The position numbers and the translations under genes were made by a program. A DNA stretch of 64,000 bases from NCBI GenBank assembly GCA_014841595.1, contig JACYUE010000002.1, positions 310,001-374,000 of the forward strand, given 5' to 3'. Every line of letters starts with the position of its first letter. Positions within the stretch are counted from its first letter, which is position 1. Shown one piece after another: positions 28,282-37,098 of the stretch. The stretch comes from Oxalobacteraceae sp. CFBP 8761. Its GTDB lineage: Bacteria > Pseudomonadota > Gammaproteobacteria > Burkholderiales > Burkholderiaceae_D. The notes beneath the pieces are model-generated. The model saw only the letters and a program-made list of their open reading frames with translations. It searched no databases and was not told where the DNA came from.

Positions 28282-29234
28282 CGCTCTCGATCGATCACTT
28301 CTATATCCTCGTCGGCCTGCTGCTGGCGGCCGTGGCCATCATGAACCTGGTGGACCGCAGCAATCCGCGTCGGTTCACGACGGCCCTGTTCTGGGGCCTG
28401 TACGCGCTGCTGTACCTGGCGGGTGAAGCGCTGCCGCTGGCGGCGGTCGGCGCGCTGATGATCGGCATGGCGCTGCTGGCCGGTTTTGGCGGCGTCAAGG
28501 CCGGCCAGCCCAAGGCGCTGGCGCCGGAAGCACGCCAGGCCAGCGCCGCGCGGCTGGGCAACCGCCTGTTCATCCCGGCGCTGCTGCTGCCGCTGGTAAC
28601 CGTCATCGGCGCGACCCTGCTGAAGGACGTGCAGCTGCGCGGCCTGCCGCTTCTTGATCCGGCCCACATCACCATCGTGAGCATGGGTTGCGGCGCGGTC
28701 GTGGCGCTGATTGCTGCCTGCTGGCTCACGCGCGCCACGCCGCTGCAGGGCGTGCGCGAAGCGCGCCGCCTGGTCGACGCGATGAGCTGGGCGGTCGTGC
28801 TGCCGCACATTCTGGCGGTGCTGGGCCTGCTGTTTTCCGAAGCCGGCGTGGGCAAGGCGGTCGCGCACCTGACGACAACCTATATCGGGCTGGATTCGGC
28901 ATTCATCGCGGTGGCCGTGTACTGCCTCGGCATGGCGCTATTTACGATCGTGATGGGCAACGGCTTTGCCGCGTTTCCCGTCATGGCCGGCGGCGTCGGG
29001 ATCCCGGTGCTGGTGGGCGTGTACGGCGCCAACCCGGCCGTCATGGCGGCGATCGGCATGTTCAGCGCGTATTGCGGTACCCTGATGACGCCGATGGCGG
29101 CCAACTTCAATATCGTGCCGGCCGCGCTGCTGGAACTACCCGACAAGAACGCCGTGATCCGGGCCCAGATCCCGAGTGCGCTGCCGATCCTGGTGGCGAA
29201 TATCTTCCTGCTCTACTTTTTGATGAACCTGTGA
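28278..29234 (+). CDS. DUF979 membrane protein
   Basis: A 318-residue inner-membrane protein with eight or more hydrophobic segments, [41 protein letters not shown] and [21 protein letters not shown], which mark the DUF979 family. It starts at ATG 28278, overlapping the DUF969 stop by four bases, and its own stop overlaps the pcp start by one base. It probably forms a transporter with the DUF969 protein. The substrate has not been shown; pyroglutamate is the leading idea because of pcp. Confidence 0.88.
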   Translation: MTLSIDHFYILVGLLLAAVAIMNLVDRSNPRRFTTALFWGLYALLYLAGEALPLAAVGALMIGMALLAGFGGVKAGQPKALAPEARQASAARLGNRLFIPALLLPLVTVIGATLLKDVQLRGLPLLDPAHITIVSMGCGAVVALIAACWLTRATPLQGVREARRLVDAMSWAVVLPHILAVLGLLFSEAGVGKAVAHLTTTYIGLDSAFIAVAVYCLGMALFTIVMGNGFAAFPVMAGGVGIPVLVGVYGANPAVMAAIGMFSAYCGTLMTPMAANFNIVPAALLELPDKNAVIRAQIPSALPILVANIFLLYFLMNL

Positions 29235-29887
29235 TGATCAAGACTGTTCTGCTGACGGGCTTCGAGCCGTTCAATGGCGCCACTATCAATCCGGCATGGG
29301 AGGCCGTGCGCGCGCTGGAAGGCTGGCAGGGCAACGGCTTTCAGGTCGAGGTGCGCCAGTTGCCGTGCGTGTTCGGCGACGCCATCGAGAATCTGACGGC
29401 GCTGATCGACGAGCTGCATCCGGACGTCGTCATCGCGGTGGGTCAGGCGGGCGGGCGGCCCGATATCTCGGTCGAGCGGGTGGCGATCAATGTCGACGAT
29501 GCGTCGATTCTGGACAACGGCGGGCAGCAGCCGGTCGATACGGCGATTGCCGCCGACGGTCCAGCCGCGTATTTCTCGACGCTGCCGATCAAGGCGATCG
29601 TGCACGCGCTGCGAGAACAAGGGCTGGTGGCGGGGGTCTCGCAGACGGCCGGCACGTTCGTCTGCAACCATGTGTTCTATGGCCTGATGCATCACGCGGC
29701 GATGCAGCCGCAACCGATCAAGGCGGGCTTCATCCACGTGCCGTTCCTGCCGGAGCAGGCGGCTGCGCGACCGGATGCGCCACCGTCGATGGCGCTGGAA
29801 GACATCATCGCCGGGGTCAAACTGGCGGTGGAAGTCACGCTCGGCGTCGACACCGACCTGCGCGAAGCGGGCGGTGCGACGCACTGA
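29234..29887 (+). CDS. pcp: pyrrolidone-carboxylate peptidase
   Basis: Removes N-terminal pyroglutamate from peptides in the cytoplasm (family C15). The 217-residue protein shows [20 protein letters not shown] at the N-terminus, the catalytic Glu region SVERVAIN, the catalytic Cys in [12 protein letters not shown] and the catalytic His in [11 protein letters not shown]. Length and motifs fit active enzymes. ATG 29234 overlaps the DUF979 stop by one base, so the three genes form a coupled operon. It ends seven bases before the convergent DUF2141 gene. Confidence 0.96.
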   Translation: MIKTVLLTGFEPFNGATINPAWEAVRALEGWQGNGFQVEVRQLPCVFGDAIENLTALIDELHPDVVIAVGQAGGRPDISVERVAINVDDASILDNGGQQPVDTAIAADGPAAYFSTLPIKAIVHALREQGLVAGVSQTAGTFVCNHVFYGLMHHAAMQPQPIKAGFIHVPFLPEQAAARPDAPPSMALEDIIAGVKLAVEVTLGVDTDLREAGGATH

Positions 29888-29893
29888 CAGCGA

Positions 29894-30307
29894 TCAGCGC
29901 AGCTTGATCGTGGTGACGGCTTTCTCGTCACGCAGCTCGAACGCCGCATCCTCGAAGCTCGGCGGACCGAAACGGCCACGGGCATCGCGGCTGAATGCGT
30001 ACGGCTCTTTCGGAATACCCAGCACGTTGCGATCGAGCTTGCCGTTGTCGTTCTCGTCCTGGTAGGACAGCACGGCCCACGAACCGGTCGGCACGCCATC
30101 GACCGTGACGACCGTCTCACCCGCCTTGGCCGGGGCCGAGCCCGAATACGCGCAATCCTTCAGGAAGGTCGTCTTGTCGCACACGGCGACGAGCACCTTG
30201 CCCTTGGCCGTGACGCCCTGGACGCGTACTTCGATCGAGGCGGCCGAGGCGCTGCCTGCGGCGCAGAGTGCTGCGGCGAGTGCTAAAGTACGGAAAGTCG
30301 ATTGCAT
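29894..30307 (-). CDS. DUF2141 secreted protein
   Basis: A 137-residue exported protein: signal peptide MQSTFRTLALAAALCAAGSA, then a compact beta-sandwich with VQGVTAKGKVLVAVCDKTTFL, GSWAVLSYQDENDNGKLDRN and GIPKEPYAFSRDARGRFGPP, the diagnostic DUF2141 motifs. The DENDNGKLD stretch could bind calcium. Function is unknown; in several genomes the family lies near carotenoid or steroid-related genes, and here crtZ starts 141 bases away on the opposite strand. Confidence 0.9.
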   Translation of the reverse strand: MQSTFRTLALAAALCAAGSASAASIEVRVQGVTAKGKVLVAVCDKTTFLKDCAYSGSAPAKAGETVVTVDGVPTGSWAVLSYQDENDNGKLDRNVLGIPKEPYAFSRDARGRFGPPSFEDAAFELRDEKAVTTIKLR

Positions 30308-30448
30308 GTATTCTCCAATGGTTCAATTGTTGGTGTATCGTGTTTGACCGCCTGCCGCCGTTGCTGCGCTACCGTGCGGAGCGGTCGCATGTTAGGCTGT
30401 CGGCATCCGCTTCCATGCCCGCCACCCCATCAAGGCGCTTACTTCATT

Positions 30449-30973
30449 ATGCTGCTCAACGCGCTCATCGTTCTCGCCACCATCGCCTTCATGGAACTGT
30501 TTTCCATCGTCGCGCACAAGTACATCATGCACGGCTTCGGCTGGGGCTGGCATCGCTCGCACCATGAGCCGCGCACCGGCTGGTTCGAAAAGAACGACCT
30601 GTACGCCGTCGTCTTTGCCGGCATCGCCATCGCGCTGATCTGGTTCGGCACGCGCGGCTACGGGCGCATCGAATGGATCGGCGCCGGCATGACCGGCTAC
30701 GGCCTGCTGTATTTCATTGCCCACGATGGCCTGGTGCACCAGCGCTGGCCGTTCCGCTACGTGCCGCGCAGCGGCTACTTCAAGCGCCTGTACCAGGCCC
30801 ACCGCATGCACCATGCGGTCGAGGGCAAAGAGGGCGCCGTGTCGTTCGGTTTCCTGTACGCGCCGCCCGTCACCAAACTCAAGCAGCAGTTGCAGGCCCA
30901 GCAGAACCAGCTGCGGGGTCCACGCGGCCAGGGCGCTGCCACAGACCACGCCGCACCGGCAGCTCGCGACTAG
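30449..30973 (+). CDS. crtZ: beta-carotene 3-hydroxylase
   Basis: Hydroxylates beta-carotene rings to give zeaxanthin via cryptoxanthin. The 174-residue membrane di-iron enzyme shows the four histidine clusters HKYIMH, HRSHH, HDGLVHQ and HRMHH, with hydrophobic segments between them. The start is ATG 30449 (MLLNALIVLATIAFMELFS); the longer open frame back to 30302 is unrelated. It runs towards crtB, and the two 3' ends overlap by 95 bases, the arrangement known from Pantoea crt clusters. Confidence 0.95.
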   Translation: MLLNALIVLATIAFMELFSIVAHKYIMHGFGWGWHRSHHEPRTGWFEKNDLYAVVFAGIAIALIWFGTRGYGRIEWIGAGMTGYGLLYFIAHDGLVHQRWPFRYVPRSGYFKRLYQAHRMHHAVEGKEGAVSFGFLYAPPVTKLKQQLQAQQNQLRGPRGQGAATDHAAPAARD

Positions 30974-31874
30974 ACTGTAAGCGCGAGGCCAGCGCCTGCA
31001 GCCCGCCCAGCGCGAGCAGGCGCAGCTTGGTCGCCTTCGACGTGCCGACCCGCTTGTCCCACGCGCGCGGTCCGCGCCGTTTCACTTCCACCCCGATCTG
31101 CCGATAGACATTGCGCGCCGTGGCAATCGCCCACGCCGAGCGCAGCGGCAACGCCGCCAGACCGATCGACGCTGACGCATAGTACGGCTCCGCATGGTCC
31201 ACCAGGCGTGCAGCGACCGTGGCCAGTGCGGCCCGGTGGCGCGGCAACGCAACCAGATCCGGCTGGATGCCGGCCTCGATCAGCCACGCGTCCGGCACGT
31301 AGCAACGGCCGATGGCGGCGTCGTCGATGATGTCGCGCGCGATATTCGTCAGCTGGAACGCCAGCCCCAGATCGCAGGCGCGGTCGAGCACCGCCTCGTC
31401 GCGCGCGCCCATGATCGACGCCATCATCAGCCCGACGACGCCGGCCACGTGGTAGCAGTAGCGCAGCGTGTCGTCGATCGTGCGGTAGCGCGCCTCGTTG
31501 ACGTCCATCGCAAAGCCGGCCAGGTGATCGTACGCATAGCGCGGCGCGATCGCGTGGCCCAGCGCCACTTCCTGGAACGCGGCAAAGGCCGGATCGCGCA
31601 TCGGCTCGCCCTCGTAGGCGCGGCGGGTGTTGTCGTACAGCCGGTCGAGTTCGAACGGCGCATCGTGCGTGACCTGGGCTGCCGGTGCACTGGCAAAGCC
31701 CAGCTCCTGGCCGTCGACGACGTCGTCGCAGTGACGGCACCACGCATACAGCATCAGCACGGCGCGCCGAGTGGCCGGCGGGAACAGTTTGGCCGCCGCT
31801 GCAAAGCTCTTCGACCCGACCTCGATGGTCTGGGTCGCGTGCGCCATCAGGGTCTGGCCGGCCTGCGTCGTCAT
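30879..31874 (-). CDS. crtB: phytoene synthase
   Basis: Condenses two geranylgeranyl diphosphates to phytoene. The 331-residue protein has both aspartate motifs: DDVVD (residues 50-54) and DIIDD in NIARDIIDDA, with RCYVPDAWL after it. The C-terminal RGLWQRP is typical; the last about 30 residues are encoded in the overlap with crtZ. Its ATG overlaps the crtI stop by four bases, making it the last gene of the crtE-X-Y-I-B run. Confidence 0.96.
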   Translation of the reverse strand: MTTQAGQTLMAHATQTIEVGSKSFAAAAKLFPPATRRAVLMLYAWCRHCDDVVDGQELGFASAPAAQVTHDAPFELDRLYDNTRRAYEGEPMRDPAFAAFQEVALGHAIAPRYAYDHLAGFAMDVNEARYRTIDDTLRYCYHVAGVVGLMMASIMGARDEAVLDRACDLGLAFQLTNIARDIIDDAAIGRCYVPDAWLIEAGIQPDLVALPRHRAALATVAARLVDHAEPYYASASIGLAALPLRSAWAIATARNVYRQIGVEVKRRGPRAWDKRVGTSKATKLRLLALGGLQALASRLQSSRELPVRRGLWQRPGRVDPAAGSAGPATAA

Positions 31875-33397
31875 CGCAGCCCTCCGGCGTGCGCTCCCGC
31901 GTTGACACCTTCGAGCATCAGGCCGGCCGTGGCCTTGGCCGAACCGATCACGCCCGGCACGCCCGCGCCGGGGTGGGTGCCGGCGCCGACCAAGTACAGG
32001 TTCGGCAGTTCGGCGTCGCGGTTGTGCGGGCGGAACCAGGCGCTTTGCGTCAGGATCGGCTCGAGCGAGAAGGCCGAACCCACGTGCGCATTGAGCTCAT
32101 CGCGGAAGTCGTTCGGCGTGAAGATGCGGCTCGTGACCAGCTGGCTGCGCAGGCCCGGCATGTAGCGCTTCTCGAGGTAGTCGAAGATACGGTCGCGGTA
32201 GCGCGGCCCTTCGACATCCCAGTCGATCGGCGCATTGCCCAGGTGCGGCACCGGCGCGAGCACGTAGTGGCTGCCGCAGCCCGGTGGCGCCAGCGACGGA
32301 TCGGTCACGCAGGGCGCGTGCAGGTACAGCGAAAAGTCGTCGGCCAGCTTGTCGCTCTTGAAGATTTCGGTGATCAGGTCCTTGTAGCGCGCACCGAAGC
32401 AGACCGTGTGATGTTGCAGCTGCTCATGGTGCTTGTTCAGGCCGAAGTAGATCACGAACAGCGAATTGCTCCAGCGCTTCTTGCGCAGCGCTTCGCCCTG
32501 GCTGCTGCCGCGACCGTGGTTGCTCAGCAGGTTGGCGTAGGTGTGCACGACGTCGGCATTCGAGGCGACGGCGTCGGCCGGGAACCAGCGGCCATCTTCC
32601 AGCCGCACGCCGCTGGCCAGGTTGCCAACGGTTTCGATGCGCGCCACGGGGGCGTTCAATTCGAGTTTGCCGCCCATGTCCTGGAACAGGCGCACCAGGC
32701 CATTGACCAGTGCACCGGTGCCGCCGCGCGGGAACCAGACGCCCCAGCGCCGTTCCAGCGCGTGGATCAGCGTGTAGATCGAGCTGGTGGCAAACGGATT
32801 GCCGCCCACCAGCAGCGAATGGAACGAGAAGGCCTGGCGCAGATGGTCGTTCTTCACGAAGCGCGAGACCATGCTGTAGACGCTCTTCCACGCTTCGAGG
32901 CGCGCCAGCTTAGGGCCGGCGTTGATCATGTCGCGGAACGACAGGAACGGCACGGCGCCCAGCTTCAGGTAGCCCTCGTCGAACACGGCTTTCGAATAGG
33001 CGAGAAAGCGCTGGTAGCCTGCCACGTCAGCCGGATTGAGGGCATGGATCTGGCGATCGAGCGCTTCCTGGTCGTTCGCGTAGTCGAAGAAGGTGCCGTC
33101 TTCCCAGCACAGGCGGTAGAACGGCGTGACCGGCAGCATCTCGACGTAGTCGCCGATCTTCTTGCCGCACAGCGTGAACAGTTCTTCGATCGCGGTCGGA
33201 TCCGTGATGACGGTGGGGCCGGCGTCGAAGGTAAAACCCTGGTCTTCGTAGACGTAGGCGCGGCCGCCCGGCTTGTCGCGCTTTTCGAGCAGGGTGGTCT
33301 GCGTGCCGCCGGCCTGCAGCCGGATGGCCAGGGCCAGGCCACCGAAGCCGGCGCCGATCACGACGGCGCGCTTGGGTTCGATTTTCATCTGGTTCAT
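31871..33397 (-). CDS. crtI: phytoene desaturase
   Basis: FAD enzyme that introduces four double bonds into phytoene to give lycopene. The 508-residue protein starts with the dinucleotide motif VVIGAGFGGLALAIRL, then LLEKRDKPGGRAYV and GFTFDAGPTVITDP, and ends with a membrane-associated region including LVGAGTHPGAGVPGVIGSAK, the bacterial CrtI signature. ATG 33397 (MNQMKIEPKRAVVIG) overlaps the crtY stop by four bases. Upstream frame extension to 33643 is a shadow of crtY. Confidence 0.96.
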   Translation of the reverse strand: MNQMKIEPKRAVVIGAGFGGLALAIRLQAGGTQTTLLEKRDKPGGRAYVYEDQGFTFDAGPTVITDPTAIEELFTLCGKKIGDYVEMLPVTPFYRLCWEDGTFFDYANDQEALDRQIHALNPADVAGYQRFLAYSKAVFDEGYLKLGAVPFLSFRDMINAGPKLARLEAWKSVYSMVSRFVKNDHLRQAFSFHSLLVGGNPFATSSIYTLIHALERRWGVWFPRGGTGALVNGLVRLFQDMGGKLELNAPVARIETVGNLASGVRLEDGRWFPADAVASNADVVHTYANLLSNHGRGSSQGEALRKKRWSNSLFVIYFGLNKHHEQLQHHTVCFGARYKDLITEIFKSDKLADDFSLYLHAPCVTDPSLAPPGCGSHYVLAPVPHLGNAPIDWDVEGPRYRDRIFDYLEKRYMPGLRSQLVTSRIFTPNDFRDELNAHVGSAFSLEPILTQSAWFRPHNRDAELPNLYLVGAGTHPGAGVPGVIGSAKATAGLMLEGVNAGAHAGGLR

Positions 33398-34605
33398 TCG
33401 GAATTCCTGATCTGATGGGGTTGTGTCTTGCGGACGGCGACGAATGCTTCCATGACCGGGACCGGCGGCTTGCCGGTCAACAGGCGCAGCTTGTCGGCGA
33501 ATGTCAGGCGGCCGGCGTAAAAGCGCGCGATCATCGGCGCGCCCAGGCGGTAAAAGCGCTGCATCACGTGCCAGCGGTGGTCGGGGCTGCCGGCCATGAA
33601 CAGCATGCGGTTGAGCATGCGGAAAAAGCCTTGGCGCTGCCATTCCTCGCGTGCCTCGGTGCGGATCGCCGCAAACAGTGATTGTGCCGCAAATGGCGCG
33701 GCCAGGTCGGGCAGGGCCGCGATCCGTTCGGCCAGGCGCACGGCCACCGGCAGCGAATAGCCGGTCGTCTGGTGAAACAGACCGGCGCGCAGGCCGACAG
33801 TGGGCTGGCCGTCCAGCGCAGCCCAGAAGCGGTCGAAGTCGCCGGCCAGCACGATCGGCAACGAGCCCTGTTCTTCGCGCAGCACATCGCGGATCTGCCA
33901 GCCGCGCCCGGCGGCGTAGGCGGCGATGTTGGCGCGCAGCCGCTCCGGTTCCCAGATGGCGCTGTCGACGTAATGGGTGTCTTCGATCAGCACGCGGTCG
34001 GGGCCGAACGGCAGCAGGTAGACGAAGCGGTAGCCGCCTTGCTGGGCCACGCTGGCGTCCATGATCACCGGCTGCGTCAAACCGTGCGGCGTATGCAGGC
34101 GCACTTCCTGGCCCAGAAAGGTCTGGTAGCCCAGTGCCAGGTGCGGGCTGGCGCTGGGGCCGCGCCCGTCGATGACGGCGTGCGCATGCAGCAGCGTGCC
34201 GTCGGCCAGGCGCACGCTCGTGGGCATGACGGCGTCGATCCGCACGCCGGTGCGCAGCAGCGGTCCCAGGGCGGCTTCAATGGTGCGCGCAAAATCGGGC
34301 GAGGCAATGCTGGCATACCCGCCGCTCAGCGCGCGCGCGTGTTCGGGAAACACGACGTCGTAGCCCGGCCAGCGGTGCGAGATGAGCGGCGCGATCCAGC
34401 GCAGCTGGGCCGCAGTCAGGTCGCTGTCGTGGAATGACCAGGTATGGTTGCCGCCCAGGTGCCGGCCCTGCTCGAGCAGCAGGATGCGCAGTTCCGGGCG
34501 CTCGGTGTGCAGGCGCCAGGCGATCAGGCTGTTGGCCAGGCCGCCGCCGACCAGGATCAGGTCGTGGTCGATGCTGGCGCGGCTACTGTTGCTGCGCTCA
34601 TCCAT
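33394..34605 (-). CDS. crtY: lycopene beta-cyclase
   Basis: Closes both ends of lycopene to make beta-carotene. The 403-residue protein has the N-terminal nucleotide-binding motif DLILVGGGLANSLIAWRL, GGNHTWSFHDSDL, a DGRGP motif, QTFLGQEVRL and YRFVYLLPFGPDRVLIEDT, typical of the CrtY family. ATG 34605 overlaps the end of crtX by eight bases; the frame continues upstream to 34677 inside crtX without family resemblance. The gene order and overlaps show tight translational coupling. Confidence 0.95.
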   Translation of the reverse strand: MDERSNSSRASIDHDLILVGGGLANSLIAWRLHTERPELRILLLEQGRHLGGNHTWSFHDSDLTAAQLRWIAPLISHRWPGYDVVFPEHARALSGGYASIASPDFARTIEAALGPLLRTGVRIDAVMPTSVRLADGTLLHAHAVIDGRGPSASPHLALGYQTFLGQEVRLHTPHGLTQPVIMDASVAQQGGYRFVYLLPFGPDRVLIEDTHYVDSAIWEPERLRANIAAYAAGRGWQIRDVLREEQGSLPIVLAGDFDRFWAALDGQPTVGLRAGLFHQTTGYSLPVAVRLAERIAALPDLAAPFAAQSLFAAIRTEAREEWQRQGFFRMLNRMLFMAGSPDHRWHVMQRFYRLGAPMIARFYAGRLTFADKLRLLTGKPPVPVMEAFVAVRKTQPHQIRNSE

Positions 34606-35899
34606 GGCTGGCCACCGCCGTCGGCAGGTGCAGTGCGGTCTCGATGATGGCGGCTGCGCGCGGCGCGCCACCGGCAACGCGGATCGCGTCGGACAGCGGC
34701 GCCATGCGCGCGGCGAAATCCGGCTCGGCCAGCAGCCGGCGCAGCTTGCGCGTCAGGTCGGCCACGCTGCTCATGCGCGGCGAAGCGCGCAGGCCCACGC
34801 CGCTGTACTCGACGCGCGCGGCGCCGCCCGGGTGGTCGAAGGCAATGGGCAGCGCCAGGATCGGCGTGCGCGCCGCCACTGCTTCCATGATCGTGTTCGC
34901 GCCCGCATGCGAGACGATCGCGTCGGCGCGCGCCAAGACGGCCAGTTGCGGCACGTAGGCGTGCACGCGCGTGCTGCCGATGGCTTCGAGCGCGCGCACC
35001 TGCGCGTCATTCAGTCCGCCGCAGTGGGCGATCAACAGGTCGGCATCGAGCTGCTTGCAGGCCTTGGCAATACGCTTGAAAAGCGGGTAGCGGTCGCTGA
35101 CCAGCGTGCCGAGCGACGCGTAGATGAACGGGCGCGTGCCGGAGGCCGGCGGCAGGAACGGCGCCAGTTCTTCCGGGCTTAAAGCCGGCGCCACGTTGGC
35201 CGCATGCAGCGGCCCGACATGGTGAAAGTGCGCAGGCAGTTCGCGGCGCGGGAAATCGAAGCCCGGCACGATCTGCGCGATCTGCGCCAGCGGCGACAGG
35301 CATTCGTGCAGCATGCTGCGTGGCGGCAGACCAAGGCGTTCGGCCTGTGCCGCGATCGCGCGGTGGTGCGGGCCCATCATCCAGTCATACACGCGCGTGC
35401 TGCCTTCGACAATCTTGAAGGCGCGCTCGCTGTCTTCGTAGACGAACGGCATCACGGGCAATGGGATGCCCGGCTCGCGGTTGACAGGCAGGGCGCACGC
35501 GATCGAGATGAACGGCATGCCGATACTTTCTGCGACCATGCCGCCGGCCGCTTCCATCTGGTCGGCCAGCACGCAGTCGACCTGCAGCGCCTTCAGCGCG
35601 GCCGGCAGTTCACGACACAGCATCTCGGTGCTGGCCGCCATGTCGAGGATCACGCGGCGCAGGCCCAGCGGGCTGCCAGGATTGGCCACGCGCGCGAGCA
35701 TCGCAGGCAGCGAGCCGGCCGGATGGGTGGCTGCGCCAATCGCGTGAAAGCCGACGCGCGCATCCTTGACATAGGCGGCAGCGTCCGGGCGATGGAGGAA
35801 GGTGACGCGGTGGCCGCGCGTGACGAGTTCGCGCGCGAGCACCATCAGCGTGTTGAAGTGGCTATACAGGGCCGGAGCCACGACCGCGAAGTGCGTCAT
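34598..35899 (-). CDS. crtX: zeaxanthin glucosyltransferase
   Basis: Transfers glucose from UDP-glucose to zeaxanthin, giving the mono- and diglucosides. The 433-residue GT1-family protein begins MTHFAVVAPALYSHFNTLMV, has GTRPFIYASLGTLVSDR in the middle, and the sugar-nucleotide region PQLAVLARADAIVSHAGANTIMEA with the HAGANT part typical for the family. It sits between crtE and crtY, as in Pantoea. The presence of crtX and crtZ but no ketolase gene (crtW) predicts yellow zeaxanthin glucosides as end products. Confidence 0.93.
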   Translation of the reverse strand: MTHFAVVAPALYSHFNTLMVLARELVTRGHRVTFLHRPDAAAYVKDARVGFHAIGAATHPAGSLPAMLARVANPGSPLGLRRVILDMAASTEMLCRELPAALKALQVDCVLADQMEAAGGMVAESIGMPFISIACALPVNREPGIPLPVMPFVYEDSERAFKIVEGSTRVYDWMMGPHHRAIAAQAERLGLPPRSMLHECLSPLAQIAQIVPGFDFPRRELPAHFHHVGPLHAANVAPALSPEELAPFLPPASGTRPFIYASLGTLVSDRYPLFKRIAKACKQLDADLLIAHCGGLNDAQVRALEAIGSTRVHAYVPQLAVLARADAIVSHAGANTIMEAVAARTPILALPIAFDHPGGAARVEYSGVGLRASPRMSSVADLTRKLRRLLAEPDFAARMAPLSDAIRVAGGAPRAAAIIETALHLPTAVASHG

Positions 35900-35936
35900 G
35901 CGAGGGGTGATCAGATCAAAGATTCAATTCGGGAAT

Positions 35937-36938
35937 TCAGTTCAGGCGCAACTCGGCCAGCTGGGGACTTGGGCGCAGTTCGCGCGGCTTGGCAGGTTCG
36001 GCGATGAAGCGCGCGCCCTTGGCTTCCTTGGCAAACAGCGCGCCCATGAAGTGCCGCGTGCGGCCCTTGCCGCCGATGGCGGCGCCCAGGCAGCGGTCGG
36101 CCTCGATCAGGCAGGCCGACAGGCGGCGCTGCGCTTCGTCGAAGCCGAGCGTGTTGATCAGGGTGGCCTTGCCAATGTCCTTGCCCGTGTCCTTGCCCGT
36201 GATCGCGCTGTCGTTGCCAACGCCATCCAGGAAGTCATCCTTGATCTGGAACGCCTGGCCGGCCGCCAGCGCAAAGGCGCGCAGCTGCTGCGACACGCTG
36301 TCGTCGGCGTGGCACATGATCGCGGCCATATCGACGGCAACGCCCAGCAGCAGGCCGGTCTTGAGTTCATTGGTGGTGGCAATCGCTTCGGGCGAGCGGG
36401 CGCCGCCGTGCAGGTCTTCGAACTGGCCGCGCACGAGGCCCTGGTCGCCCACCGTCTGCGCCAGCGTCGCGACCAGGCGCGCGCGGGTGGCTGGCTGAAT
36501 ATCCTGGGATTGCGACAGCACGCCAAAGGCGCGGCTGAGGAGGGCCACTGAGGCCAGGATCGCGACGTCTTCGCCGAACTGGATGTGGATTGCCGGTTTC
36601 CCGCGGCGCAGGCTGGCGTCGTCCATGCACGGCAGGTCGTCGAGGATCAGCGATGCCGCATGCACCAGTTCGACCGAGCAGGCCACATCGATCAGGGCCG
36701 GCGAGGCGCAGCCGAGGTCGCGCGCCACCAGCATGACCAGCAGCGGACGCATGCGCTTGCCAGCGGACAGGGCCGACGTGCGCATGGCCTTGGCCAGGCT
36801 GTCTGACTGGCCGTTCGCGCTCAATAATTGTTCAATGCGGTCGTCGATCGCCGAGCGCAGCGTGTCGATGTCATCGAACACGGCGTCGTCGAATTTTTTC
36901 AGGCGGAGCCCGTCGTAGCGCGGCGTTGCTGTAGTCAT
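35937..36938 (-). CDS. crtE: geranylgeranyl diphosphate synthase
   Basis: Makes the C20 precursor for carotenoids. The 333-residue polyprenyl synthase has the first aspartate-rich motif DDLPCMDD (residues 100-107) with the two-residue insertion of type II GGPP synthases, GKRMRP upstream, and the second motif DDFLD in QIKDDFLDGVG, then GKDTGKDIGKATL. The ATG at 36938 follows a good GAGGAG site. It is the first gene of the five-gene operon; a gap of 160 bases separates it from the LysR gene upstream. Confidence 0.96.
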   Translation of the reverse strand: MTTATPRYDGLRLKKFDDAVFDDIDTLRSAIDDRIEQLLSANGQSDSLAKAMRTSALSAGKRMRPLLVMLVARDLGCASPALIDVACSVELVHAASLILDDLPCMDDASLRRGKPAIHIQFGEDVAILASVALLSRAFGVLSQSQDIQPATRARLVATLAQTVGDQGLVRGQFEDLHGGARSPEAIATTNELKTGLLLGVAVDMAAIMCHADDSVSQQLRAFALAAGQAFQIKDDFLDGVGNDSAITGKDTGKDIGKATLINTLGFDEAQRRLSACLIEADRCLGAAIGGKGRTRHFMGALFAKEAKGARFIAEPAKPRELRPSPQLAELRLN

Positions 36939-37041
36939 ACGAGCTCCTCTGGAAAATTGATGGTCTTGATAACTATCATACCGGACCCAAAGTTAAAAAA
37001 TAATTAATTGGCCTCAATCGTGCGTAGTTTCCTGCCTAGAA

Positions 37042-37047
37042 ATTATA
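37042..37047 (-). promoter_or_regulatory. possible -10 element for the crt operon
   Basis: A perfect TATAAT on the minus strand, about 104 bases before the crtE start, in an AT-rich stretch. A TTGCCT at 37063-37068 could be a -35 element, but its 15-base spacing is short, so the assignment is tentative. Confidence 0.35.
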
Positions 37048-37098
37048 CACATGCATGCAAAAAGGCAATACATGGCGGGACAATCACGGTTCGATTGT

